Assembly: GCA_014058105.1 (NCBI GenBank)
Contig: JACGCM010001659.1
Span: 6,543,740 to 6,607,739 of the forward strand
DNA length: 64,000 bases
Origin: Kingdonia uniflora
Taxonomy: Eukaryota > Streptophyta > Magnoliopsida > Ranunculales > Circaeasteraceae
Reading direction: 5' to 3'
In this document: positions 41,177 through 51,745 of the stretch, in pieces
Position numbering within the stretch: the stretch's first letter is position 1
Layout of the letters: each line of letters begins with the position of its first letter
Program-made: the position numbers and the translations under genes
The notes under the pieces: generated by a model
Seen by the model: the letters and a program-made list of their open reading frames with translations, nothing else
The model's database searches: none
Told to the model about the DNA's origin: nothing

Positions 41177-43560
41177 TCATTTATGCATAGTGTTGAATAT
41201 ATACTTACTTGATTCTGCTATCATCGTTTTGAGAAGTGGGCATGTTCGTTTGTCATGGTTGCCGAGTACTCTACAACTTTTACATGTTATCTTCTTCTTC
41301 ATAACAGCCTTTTCCATTCCTCCCTTCCATCTTGCCCATTTCTTGTGATCAATCTTCGCCCGAACTTTTGTTTGAACCACGAAAGGGTTTAAAATCATAG
41401 TTTCGGACACCAGAAAATCTACGACAGAAGTTGTGATGTTTTGTTGTGATGCATCTATCTGTATTAAAGCGTCATCGTAGTTTTGAAGGTAAGACTCAAG
41501 CTCGTCTAGCTTCAAAACCGCAAAATCAAAACTTTCTTTTATCTTCGAGGCCCTTTCAAATAAGTTTGATGCACGAAGCAATAGGTGGCTATGGCGTAAG
41601 GCATGTCGTAAGTTATCTCCTTCTAACTGACTTTCATCATAAGACCTTGAAAACTTGTTTGCACCAATCGTCCACTTTGTCATAATGAAAGCCTTTGGTA
41701 TTTTGAGAATGTCGTATTTCGAGAAAACCTTCAAGAGGTGGCAACATGGGAGTCCAGCATACTCAAACAACTTGCATCCACAATTACCAGTTAGTTTCTC
41801 TAAGTCTATTTGTAGCTCAAATGACTCAGCACGACCACTATGGGACTTTACCGTAAGTTGCCGAACGTTGCCTTCTACGTCTCTTTTTATTGCAACGAAA
41901 CGAACAACCTGGTCAAATTGATCCTGAAGTTTGTGGAACATTATTTTGGTGTAAATCTTTACAGCATCTTTCAGTAGAGCTTGATGAGGTCCAACTTGAC
42001 GATATCTGCATTCTGATGCAAAGTCTTCTGCACTTTCTCGCTCGTATACCTCTATAAGGGCAACCTCATACTTGGTCACAAAATTGCACAATCCAGTTGT
42101 TATTGGCAACCAACCATTAATGAAGTTGTTTGTGGACTCACTCCGTCCTGTACTGCTCATCCCTGCAAAGAAGGTCTTCCTATTCCATAACGGTATCCAT
42201 CTTTATCTAATATTAAAGATTCCTTGCATCCAAATGTTATCATCCAATTTATGTTTCTTCATTAGGTCCATCCACTTGGTTTCAAACTTTACAGCCTCAT
42301 ATGTGTTGTGCATTATCGAATCGATATCTTCTTTGAATATAGATGGTTCCCGATAAACATGGCCGATTTTCTCAGGAAATTTGTTTGTGATGTGTCACAG
42401 ACAAAATCGATGTTTGGTGTTGGAGAAGACCTGTAAATAAACAATTGTCGAATATTGTCGAATTCGACACTTTTGATAATGAAAAATCGACAATATACTC
42501 CAGTTAACAACTGTAACTTGAGCAATAAGTGTCCAAGTACTCCTTTACCTTGGGAATAGTCGTGGCCATAGCTGCATCTTGATCGGTGATAATTGACACA
42601 AGGTGTTTGTAGTTCATTGCCTTCAGCCAAGTATGGAACAACCATAGAAATGTGTTTTCTTGCTCATTTATTAGCAGAGCACATCCATATTGAATTGTTT
42701 GGTAGTGGTTGTTGATCCCTGCAAACGGAGCAAAGAGTATCTTGTACACATTCGTTCGGTACGTAGTATCGAAGGTGACGGCATCTCCAAATGCCTCATA
42801 TGCGCACCTTGAACGTCCATCGATCCAAAAAAAATTCAGTGCTCGGTCCTCCTCATCTAATTCTATGTCAAAATAAAGCATCGGATCTGTAGTTTGTTTC
42901 TTCCTAAACCACTCCAACGCGGTTTGTGCATCTCCTCTGACTAGTCGTTCCTTGTTTACTTTGGCGTTGTGGCTGTAAGAATCCCGTTTACTAAAGGTTC
43001 TATCTGGGAATAATGTTGGGACCTTGTTGACCGGAATATTGTGAAGCTCAAATGCCGCTGTAAGGTTTTTTGCTAATTCAGGAAAGAATCTGTTAACCTT
43101 CATCCGATGCTGATTCCGTGGAGATACGAGTTTATGGTTATGGATATCCGTGAAACTTGTGACGACATATTTGCCTATTTTGGTATTCCAATTTATGTTC
43201 ATTGTTGCTTTACACCCATACCTATCAGATGATTTTATGTTGCCAGTTACGTCACTACTCTCTGGATTCCCAAGGTTTTTTTTTGAAAAGCCATTGCTCA
43301 TACAACAAAAGTGGGTTTTGCCTATATCATCCGATTTCGGACGCTTAGTAGAATTACGTATCTTGGTAGAGAAACCCTGCCCTCTTCCATATCGTTCCTA
43401 CCACAGACGTGCATCCTCTACAATATCAAAATGTTGACCCTCGTATGGGGATTCCGCCGAAAATGGGTCTACAATATGCTCATTTTCACACCTTTCTGGG
43501 GACTCCTCACCAATAACTTTCGACCAATTTGCATCGACGGAGTCTTCTATTGTCAATCTG
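41177..43560 (-). pseudogene. MULE-1 transposase, FAR1/FHY3-related, broken
   Basis: From high to low coordinates: a FAR1-type DNA-binding region (about 43540-43100, GQGFSTKIRNSTKRPKSDD, then CKATMNI, DIHNHKLVSP); a MULE catalytic domain (about 42970-42100) with VTFDTTY, SIITDQDAAM and GRSESTN, which supply the D, D and E positions; a SWIM zinc finger (CGCKLFEYAGLPCCHLLKVF, near 41750); and a C-terminal zinc knuckle (CKSCRVLGNHDKRTC, near 41260). An intron lies between about 42561 and 42427 and contains palindromes. Stops replace expected residues at 43398-43400, in FCL*HIT (near 42390) and in NIR*RW (near 42210). The enzyme would have bound and cut the element ends. The 5' start is uncertain. 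Confidence 0.85.
42435..42495. repeat. Palindrome cluster F of MULE-1 (transposase intron)
   Basis: Three overlapping or half copies inside the probable intron of the transposase gene. Confidence 0.75.
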
Positions 43561-44154
43561 ACTGAGAAGTTCACACATAAAATAAATGATTGTGAGTTGT
43601 AAGTAAAGTAATTGCGGAGATCAAAATATCACAAACCAAACACAATTCAAGTTTAACGTATGTTAATTTCATAATTACATCACATACTACAAAAGACATA
43701 ATACAAGTTGTATATAATCACACACAAAAACCTGTTGCACCATACAAAATTTATTTATCACTTGCTAAATACTACAGTTACTTCATTACATGTACCTGCC
43801 AACAACATTACAACCAAAATACCTAATCAGCAAATCCTAAACTGCACCGACAGAACCGGAGCTTTCCTTTCTAACCAGTTCCCTAGCCCGGGCAACAAGA
43901 GTTGTTCTCCTCGCCATTGGATGCAGGATGACCGTCTGCATCTGACAATACAAATGGAAATCCTCCCTCCACAACGCCGCCTTAACCTCGCACATTCCTT
44001 CGTAGCTCGCCTCACGCGGCGGCAATGCTGGACCGTTCAAATTAACCGAACCAAAATAACACATCACTAGTTCGTCATACAACAGCTTAATACGGTGAGA
44101 AGCAGCTTCCCGACTACTCTGAGACCTCGTCTTCACCATCTCCGTTGACTCTGC

Positions 44155-44490
44155 ACAGTAATATTGTCGAGTTCGACAATTTAGTTACTGTGACTCAAAC
44201 ATTCATTTAAAATATTGTTGAACTCGACAATTTAGTTACTGTACCTGAACGATTCATGTGTAATATTGTCAAGTTCGACAATTCAGATATTGTGTCTCCA
44301 ACAGTCATATATAATATTCTCGAGTTCGACAATTTAGTTACTGTGAATATTACATTCACACTACTGATATTGTCGAGTTCGACAATTATAGTAGTGTATG
44401 TGAGGATCACACTACTGATATTGTCGTATCCGACAATTATTTAGTCCTACTTCAGTGTTATGCAAATAATTTGACTAAATTGTCGAATTC
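44155..44490. repeat. Palindrome cluster G: tandem array near the right end of MULE-1
   Basis: Six units of about 50-53 bp, each starting ATATTGTCGAGTTCGACAAT or a variant and followed by TTAGTTACTGTG-like sequence. A seventh half copy follows near 44480. The centre of this array is GAGTTC or GAACTC, not GAATTC. It lies upstream of the transposase gene. Confidence 0.9.
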
Positions 44491-44844
44491 GAATAGGACC
44501 CACCAGTAGGTAATCAATCAAAGAGAAATTGTGCAGGAGATTACAGTCTTCTAACAAATTTTACTGGGATTAAGTGGGGGGGATACCATTATTCTAACAA
44601 ATTTCACAACATCCAAGTGTCCTACTGGCGAGTAAGGGTCATAAAGTACTTGTCGAGTAAGTGCACTATCAGCAAGGGTGTCAGAGTTCTTTGGAGAGAT
44701 CAATTTCACCTCTAATGGTAGAATCGCTTCCCTTTCTCAACTGAAATCTCACCTCTAATGACAGAAATTGCAAGCAAGATTTTGTGATATGAGAGAGAAA
44801 GAGTGTGTGATATGAGAGAGAGAGAGAGAGAGAGACTTGACTAA

Positions 44845-45030
44845 TATGAGTGATGGGTTGTTTGAATTCAAAATTTCTTTCAAAAGGGAGGGAAATGTCT
44901 GCCAGCTAGAGAGAGTGGGGCAGGTAGGACCCCCTAATTTTCCACCTCATTTCCCTTATAGGATATCCCAAATTTTGTGGTTGAGTGAGACTTGAGTGTT
45001 TGAGACTTGAGTGTCTCTAAATCCACTCCC
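44845..45030 (-). repeat. Right terminal inverted repeat of MULE-1
   Basis: Inverse of 33679-33870 with a few indels. It ends TCTCTAAATCCACTCCC. Confidence 0.85.
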
Positions 45031-45039
45031 TAACTTAAT

Positions 45040-46435
45040 TACCCCAAATTAAGTTAAAATTCCAAATAAGTTGTGTTTGTTTTTTGTTTTAAAAAGTAAC
45101 TTATTGGTAATGACACCCTTATATAAGGAGTTTAAAAAAAGTTAGAAATCCTAGCTTTTCTTGAGCAAGTTTTTCTGAAGTCGCAGGTAATTAGTACGTG
45201 ACTTAAGTAAAATATGAAAAACCCAAATATACCCCTATTTTATCTTTGTTTCTTCTTTTGCATTTGGGATCTCTCTCTCTCAAATCATACTCTCTCTCTC
45301 TCATCTCATCTACAACCATTAACACCTCCCTTCCCAATGAACTTTCTAGTATTTAAAAATTGTAGAATACCCTTTGAAGTAAAGATCATATAAGTTTTCC
45401 AAACAACTCCTCGCCATTGATGAAACTGCAGTTCTCGACCATTCTCTTTGCCATTGTTTAGAGATTTTAATATATAACCTCAAAATATGATTTTATTTTT
45501 CTTGAGGATATGTTAAATTTGTATCAAAGAGTTTTGTTTTGGAGGATGATTCAATAGTTAAAAATATTTTTTTGTCTAATCTATTTCCGAACACATTGTT
45601 AATTTTTAGCTTTAGGCAATCCCAAAATTTTCAAATTCTCTCTAAAAAGTTAATATTTTGAATAACTTATTTTTAGCATTATACTTGTTTTAATTTTTTT
45701 ATATTAATTTGTTGTGGGTCACAAAAATTGTGTAAAAGAGCTCAATGTAGTAGATGGCTGTAGAAATAAAAAATAACAAAAATCCAAAATTTAAATTGAA
45801 GCTCTTCATAGTTTGACTTAAATGAAGGATTGGAAAACTCTTCCAATTTTGCCCCAATGAAGGATGATAGCAGTTTGGGCTTTCGTAATTGAGAATATTT
45901 TGAGGCATCATCCTTTGAGGAGAACCTTGGAGTGGGATATAAAACTTCACCATGTATACATAGACGCAAGTACATTATGTGGTTCTTAATTGATACAAAG
46001 ATGCAAATAATACGGAGTGACCGAAATGGTAGAGACAATGACAATCCCACTATTTTGAATGGCTAATTTGGGCAATTATATTCAGCAAAATAACCAAACA
46101 ATATTTTTTACGGTTCAGGTTCACCAATCAAGCTTCAGATTCAGAATAAGCAATCAGAATAAGTGTTCAGAATCAGCAAAAAAACAAACGGCCCCCGAGT
46201 CAGTACCAACCCAAACATTTTGTAATCCATTTTCTCTAGCAAGTTCCAGTCCTCTTATTGTCTGCATTTCTTCTTGGACTACAAGAGTTACTGGTTTCAC
46301 CATAGCTTCATATGCAAGACAGCAACCTCCTTAAGTGTTCGTCACAAAGCCATGATATACTCCTTTCTTTGTACAAGAGCCTTCTGAATTGACCAAAGAA
46401 ACATCTTTAGGTGGTGGAGTTCAAGCTACAAGATG
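45040..46435. other. Intergenic, no gene recognised
   Basis: AT-rich DNA with CT microsatellites near 45270-45310. Only short frames without family motifs. Confidence 0.5.
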
Positions 46436-47333
46436 CTAGTAAGGCAATTTATACACTAAGCTCAACCTCAGAGCTTCCAAATGATCCTCGATGCAATCAT
46501 CAGAATACTTATGAATATACCCCAGTTCGATATGCGCATCTTCAATCACATATTTAATCTCATTCCTAGTTCTCCATATGGGGCATATATGAGAGCAGAA
46601 GTCGAAATATAAGAGCTTTGTAGCAGTCTCTTCACTGTTCGTATAAGCCAACCATTCCATCTCATTATTCAAGTTACCAATCTGGCTTTTGACCTCTTGA
46701 GCTAGCAAGCAGCTTCAACAACTTATCCTTGGTAAATACTCCTCAAACAGGTGAGAAGTAGTTGCAGGGGTTGCCTTACAGAACATAAACATGTCTTTAG
46801 CTTAATCTATCTTGAGTCGATAAGATCCCTCTTATAGCTTGCCACACAGAATCCTTGACTTGGGATGACAAATGTGCCAACACACTTTCCTTCACCATAT
46901 TATTTTCTCTCTCTAGTCTTAGAGCCTTCAGAGTTTCCGCAACATCAAACAGATTAACACTGTTTGGGGACTACATTTTATCAACAGCAGTGTTATCCTT
47001 TAAAACTGCAGGCAGCTTAGCAACAATATCTTCAATAGCATACCTAATGTGTTGGAGTATGACCCACTTCCCATTGAAGACCAAATTTGAAGCCTTCCAG
47101 AATGGGTAAGAATCATAGCTAGTGCTGCTGAAATAATCTTTGAGAATACCAAATTTATGCCAAAGATCTTGCCAAAGTGCAGTTCCCATACTGATCCCGA
47201 TTGTGTGAGTCACATAGTTTCTAGCTTTCTCTCCTGAATTCAGAGGGTTTTCTTCCAGTCGAAGATAAAACTGAAGGCAGAGGAGGGCTTGGAATGAAAG
47301 AATGGGGGCAACAACCCCAGTCAAAGATAACAT
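46436..47333 (-). pseudogene. LINE (non-LTR retrotransposon) C-terminal remnant
   Basis: Two minus-strand frames look like the region after reverse transcriptase in plant L1-type LINEs: 47333-46971 (TALWQDLWHKFGILKDYF, then NLVFNGKWVI) and 46708-46436 (LLYFDFCSHICPIWRTRNEI, which has the zinc-binding C..H..C spacing). No reverse transcriptase or endonuclease is recognised nearby. Confidence 0.55.
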
Positions 47334-47939
47334 GAAAGGCAGGGTAAAGATCCAAAGAGTATTCTAAATCATGCTAAAAAAATGAGCACACAGCATAAAG
47401 CATCTAGTTTTCATGAACAGCTCAAAACTATAGGATGGATCTTAAATTAGTGTAAAACATAACTGGAAAGTTGCTAATAGTTAGAAATGAGCAGCCTTGT
47501 AAGGAATTACAGTGATCTATGCTATGTAGTGTGGAGTTGAAATTTGTTAAAATGTGACGCTCCTCTGTCTGACCACTATCTTATTCATATTCTCTCTCAT
47601 TCTCTGTCCCGGATCAAATATGCCTGCCCTGGTGGAAATAACCTTCTGGGACAGCGAGAATGCCTGAACCTATGGGATTTACCTCATTCACAAAGAACCA
47701 GCTCTAGCCACTCTTCCTGACTTGCGTACAGCAACCTATCGACAAAGAGAAAGAGAGGAAGAGGAAGATGAGATTTCGCTTACTCAACGTGATGAAGAAG
47801 AAGAAAAGCTCTTTTTAAGGGCACTTATGGCACTGATGGCAGTGAAAAAGCATTAAAGAGTAGCTTAGAGGCAATAGAAAAATGTCTCATCGCAAAGGAA
47901 CGTCTTTTTTTTTGCCGTAGTTCTAGCATGTAGGCAAAG
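47334..47939. other. Spacer between LINE remnant and nad2 fragment
   Basis: No gene recognised. May contain more organelle-derived DNA, but I cannot name a match. Confidence 0.4.
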
Positions 47940-48084
47940 CCGTATCAAGTACATCGCAGATTTGGGCGCTCTAGCCAAAACCAATCCTCTTTCGGCTATG
48001 ACCTTCGCCATCACCATGTTCTCATACGCAGGAATCCCCCCTTTAGCCGGCTTTGGTAGCAAATTCTACTTGTTCTTCGCCGCT
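47940..48084 (+). pseudogene. nad2: Mitochondrial nad2 fragment inserted in nuclear DNA
   Basis: The frame starting at 47942 reads RIKYIADLGALAKTNP, then ITMFSYAGIPPLAGFGSKFY and LFFAA. This is the conserved C-terminal half of mitochondrial NADH dehydrogenase subunit 2. One expected cysteine (PLAGFCSKFY) is glycine, and the match stops at 48084. It lies about 80 bp beyond the 3' end of the PPR gene. A transfer from mitochondrial DNA, now decayed, is the simplest explanation. Confidence 0.75.
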
Positions 48085-48165
48085 TGCAAGCATCGTTAGG
48101 TGGTTGATGCCCATTTCGAGTTTTCGTGTCAACAGCCTTCTTTCTTCGAGCAATAGTTTATCCTG

Positions 48166-49359
48166 CTAATTTAGTGTGTGCAATTCTACTTTTTCTTTTT
48201 CGTGGAAACACGCTGTCAGAATCATCTTCCATATTCCCGGCTTGGGAGCGAATCCTTGGCATACCATCTGCTTCAACACCAAATCAACATCTTCCAACAA
48301 GTTTTGACTACAAAGGCCTTGAATTACCATCTTGTAGGACTGATAACTCGGAAACTTTCCCTCTGAAACCATCTTCAGCATAAAAGACTTACCCTCGACA
48401 TATTGCTTAGAATCAAGCAATCCATACAAAACCGCTTGATAAGATCCCAAGTCGGCCTCACAACCCTTCAGATTCATCCTACTAAAGAGTTCAATCCCTT
48501 CAGTCACTCTTCCTTGTTTACAAAGACCAGAAATGAGTATGTTGAATATGACTGCATCCAGATAACACCCCTCTCTTTCCATCCTCTCAAACAACTCAAA
48601 TGCCTCGTCTACTCTCCCATGCTTGCATAAACAACTCATTAACGTTGAGTACGTCTTTGCATTCGGCCTCCGACCTTGTTTAGGAATTTCATCGAGCAAT
48701 TCAAACGCTTTATCCAACTTATCCCAGTTGCATAACCCCTTGATGAGAATATTAAAGCAACATGTATCGAACTCGAGACCCAATTGAGACGCACCCAAGT
48801 AATAAACCTGGTGAACCGCATCGAATTGTTTGGTATTCACAAGCATGTTAAGGACACAATTAAATGTCTTTATCGACGGCCAACAATTATAAACCTTTGG
48901 CATGTCAAAAAGTGTTTTAACTGCCTTTCCTACATCCCCGGCCGCATTGCCATATATTTTTACCAAAATGTAGAAGAACTCATCCGATAAGCTACAACGG
49001 TTTTCACTCTTGATTGTCGTCATTATATCATGAATTTCATCGAACATCTTTGCTTGGGAGAGGGTTTTGATTACTACAGTGTAGAGCTGCTCAGTGGGCT
49101 TATAGTCTTTTCGGAGAGAATATCTTTCTAAGAAGTGGATCACAGAATTGGGGTCTCTGATTGTTTTGAAGATTTCTGCAACTTCTTTGGGTAATAACCA
49201 GTCCTTCTGGTTTAATCTTTCAGATGAGTCAAAAGATGTAACCCTCGAAGAATATGATCTTTTCATGACTATTGGTAGGGGATCATCAGCTAAAAATGAA
49301 AAAAATATTTGTAGGGGATGCAGTTTGTAACCATGGGGTATCATTTTGGAGGAGTGCAT
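48166..49359 (-). CDS. P-class pentatricopeptide-repeat protein, intact
   Basis: 397 residues from ATG at 49359. The first 50 residues include KRSYSSRVTSFDSS, a likely mitochondrial presequence. About seven 35-residue repeats follow (about 80-385), for example FNILIKGLCNWDKLDKAFEL and FNILISGLCKQGRVTEGIEL. There is no E, DYW or SMR extension, so it is P-class. Such proteins bind organelle RNA to stabilise, splice or process it; the target here is unknown. A 5'-UTR intron probably spans 49360-49476 (minus donor GTATGT, acceptor CAG just before the ATG). If spliced, a short upstream frame starting in the first exon would overlap the main start. Translation could also begin at Met6 or Met32. MULE-2 lies about 260 bp upstream. 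Confidence 0.92.
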   Translation of the reverse strand: MHSSKMIPHGYKLHPLQIFFSFLADDPLPIVMKRSYSSRVTSFDSSERLNQKDWLLPKEVAEIFKTIRDPNSVIHFLERYSLRKDYKPTEQLYTVVIKTLSQAKMFDEIHDIMTTIKSENRCSLSDEFFYILVKIYGNAAGDVGKAVKTLFDMPKVYNCWPSIKTFNCVLNMLVNTKQFDAVHQVYYLGASQLGLEFDTCCFNILIKGLCNWDKLDKAFELLDEIPKQGRRPNAKTYSTLMSCLCKHGRVDEAFELFERMEREGCYLDAVIFNILISGLCKQGRVTEGIELFSRMNLKGCEADLGSYQAVLYGLLDSKQYVEGKSFMLKMVSEGKFPSYQSYKMVIQGLCSQNLLEDVDLVLKQMVCQGFAPKPGIWKMILTACFHEKEKVELHTLN

Positions 49360-49512
49360 CTGAAGTTTAGCAAAACTTTGTAAGCTTTTCCAATCTTCAC
49401 TGAGTTAATTTTCTATTTTCACAACTGATGAATTGAAACAGCTTTATACTTAAATCAAAAGAAGGGTCTTACATACCTCATGAATCTTTGAACAATTTTC
49501 TCCATCACCATT

Positions 49513-49520
49513 TAGGGTTT
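49513..49520 (-). promoter_or_regulatory. telo-box (AAACCCTA) in PPR leader
   Basis: AAACCCTA on the gene strand, about 35 bp upstream of the predicted 5'-UTR intron. Confidence 0.5.
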
Positions 49521-49579
49521 CTATATCTCAAATTGGAGTGTTCTGCTGAAGAAAACTGAAGGAACTGTTTCCAACTCTA

Positions 49580-49614
49580 GTTTTTCGGTCGTTTTCCCAC
49601 TGAATTGCGGTATA
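49580..49614 (+). promoter_or_regulatory. 35-bp block shared with the adenylosuccinate lyase promoter
   Basis: Matches 7390-7424 at 32 of 35 positions without gaps. Its last base is the first base of the MULE-2 target duplication. Before that insertion it lay between the divergent PPR and UreG-like genes, in the same orientation relative to UreG as the first copy has to the lyase gene. Confidence 0.5.
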
Positions 49615-49622
49615 ACTCGAAA

Positions 49623-50000
49623 GAGGTTTTTAGCTTATACCCCATTTGGTTTTTGATAACAGTGTTTACCTCCCATATTTGTCAGTTATGAGTGACGAAC
49701 CCCATTTTCTTCTTCATTGTTAGTTAACCGTGGGAGACTAACGCTTACTTGATAAAAAAATATATGTTAGGACCGTTTTGCCCCTCACGTGCGTGATCAT
49801 TTTGAAGCTTAATTTATCATGTCGTTCGAACGACCTGGCATCTTTAAGACCGTTTTAGGTTACTATTCTCTCCTCTCTAACTAATTTCACACTCCCTCCA
49901 GCCGATTTCACACTCACTCTAACTGATTTCAATCATCTCTCTCACTCATTCACAATAGTTATTTATCTTTCTCTCTCTCTCTTTGTAGTTTACATTATGC
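49623..50000 (+). repeat. Left terminal inverted repeat of MULE-2
   Basis: Begins GAGGTTTTTAGCTTATACCC. Contains GTCGTTCGAACGAC at 49821-49834. Ends in a CT microsatellite. Confidence 0.85.
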
Positions 50001-50223
50001 CAATTTTGATATTCTCTCGATTCCCTAAAAAACAAATTTATTAATTAGGTTTTTTTTTTTTTTTTTGGAACTGAATTACTATTGATGTGTTGTTTGTTTT
50101 TTAGGTTAACTTATAAACTGCTTTTTTGTCTATTTAACTTAGAGATCTTTTTAACTTATAAGCTGTTTGTGCCTGCTTGTGTGTCTATTAGCAGAGATTA
50201 TATTAAACATGTGGTGTTACATT

Positions 50224-50241
50224 GGGGGGGGGGGGGGGGGG
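50224..50241 (+). repeat. 18-base G homopolymer
   Basis: Eighteen consecutive G after VLHW in the transposase N-terminus. It changes the reading frame. Confidence 0.85.
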
Positions 50242-51407
50242 AGGATACCCTAGAAGAGATATAGGATATACCCATGACCTCTATGTTGATGGTCATAAGC
50301 ACATTATGGATAATGTTGATGGGGACCAATTCTACTTCCATGGACTATTAGAGTTTACTTTTTCTACAATGTCTGAGATGAATGCAGCATTCCAGCCTGG
50401 TGTTGTGTTAGAAGTTATGACAATGTATCTTGGTAACAAATTCTTAGTGAGAAATGATGCAGATTTACTAAAAATGTGGTAGATGAGTAATGTAGAAAGC
50501 TTGTGGGATGTTCATTTTTATATAGAACAAAAGGATAAAGTGCTTTTAGGAATTGTGGACCCCATTTATCTAGATGCAATTCCTGAAGTCTTTTTAATTG
50601 ATAGTGATGATGATGCTCCTATTGAAGAGATTGCAACTCAGGTTGAACCTATTGTGGAGCCTATTATTTATAATATTCAAACTCAAAGGCCAAAAAAGTT
50701 AGTCACAAAGTCAAGGTCAAAGAATTTTTTTTTTTTTTAAATTGGTTGATAAAGAAGATGTAGAACAAGTTTAAGTTGAAATCCAAGTTCCAGAACCAGT
50801 TGCAGAACAAGTTCAAATACAAACAAAAAGGAAATGTTAGATTGTGGTAAAGAGAGGGGTAGAAGATCAAACAAAGAAGAAAGGGAAGAGAAAGCAAAAT
50901 AGTACAACAAGGGGTGAACCAAAACCTAAAAACCCAAGACCATCTGAGCTGCCTGAAGAGGCATTAGATGAGCTCCCAACATTATATTTTAGTGATGATG
51001 AGGTTATTATAGAAAATGTAGTGGCTTATTCAGCATCTCAGACTCGTGCGTCATCTTCGACCAACATCTGAAATTTTGACCTCACCAACAGAGTACGTGG
51101 CACAGACAGCAACATCAGGAAGCACATGCAACACGAGTTTCTCAGCCAACACCACTCATCTATGATGCTACTCGTGCTCTTGGTTGAGAGCCGTCGTATC
51201 TCAGACTCAAGCTTCACCCTCAACCTCATCAGCTTACGGGAAACAATACTAAAGACATATTCAATATTTCTCAGTTTAAGTCATCGCTTTCGACCTCCAC
51301 ATCACCAGTTCGATTTATGCAAGTGTACAGTCATCAATAGAGTCGTTGTACATCAACAGAAGTCAGAACGTTACATTATCTGGTCCAAGAATATCTTGCA
51401 TACTCTT

Positions 51408-51745
51408 TGTAACGTCCACCATTAAGAATATTAATGGTCATTAAACGGTCATATTATAAGACCTATAAATAGAACCAGAGAACTACAGATTAAGGATAGG
51501 CAATCCTATACAGAAGAATCCTTACTCTAAAATTCCAGATACTCAGAGTACTCCTTGAAATAAGGTAACAACTTCAATAAGATCATCTTCTCTTTCTCAA
51601 AATTCTCAAGAGAGGTCATGGTTTTTAACATATTCAAAGATTTTCCACGCTAAATTATCTTGTTGATTGTTGTTTACTGTTATTGAGCGCTCTAGACATA
51701 TTTGGTGTAAAGGCTAAGTTCGAATCCCAGAATTAGGTCATTACA
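51408..51745 (+). repeat. Possible LTR-like insertion inside the MULE-2 transposase
   Basis: Between two recognisable transposase parts lies non-coding DNA with inverted ends TGTAA and TTACA and a TATA-like CCTATAAATAGAACC near 51457. The flanks (CTCTT, AAAAA) do not match, so an insertion is only suggested. Confidence 0.25.

Larger units (their letters stand above)
33679..45030 (-). mobile_element. MULE-1: Mutator-like element with a FAR1-type transposase and a PMD/coiled-coil/OTU gene
   Basis: An 11,352-bp element with terminal inverted repeats of about 190 bp (33679-33870 and about 44845-45030) that share AGAGACACTCAAGTC and GTCCTACCTGCCCCACTCTC. It is flanked by a perfect 9-bp target duplication TAACTTAAT (33670-33678 and 45031-45039), the Mutator hallmark. 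Inside are two convergent genes: the transposase on the minus strand (43560 to 41177) and a large mobile-domain gene on the plus strand (34771 to 40366). Many copies of the palindrome ATTGTCGAATTCGACAAT or variants lie between and within the genes but outside the recognisable exons. Both genes carry nonsense mutations, so this copy is no longer autonomous. Confidence 0.9.

Noticed and set aside
43837..44139. Minus-strand frame of 100 codons upstream of the MULE-1 transposase
   Set aside because: No recognised motif. It could be a small extra exon or gene of the element, but I have no evidence for this.
44207..44410. Minus-strand frame of 67 codons in the palindrome array
   Set aside because: It is only a translation of the tandem repeat; the peptide repeats with the DNA and matches no family.
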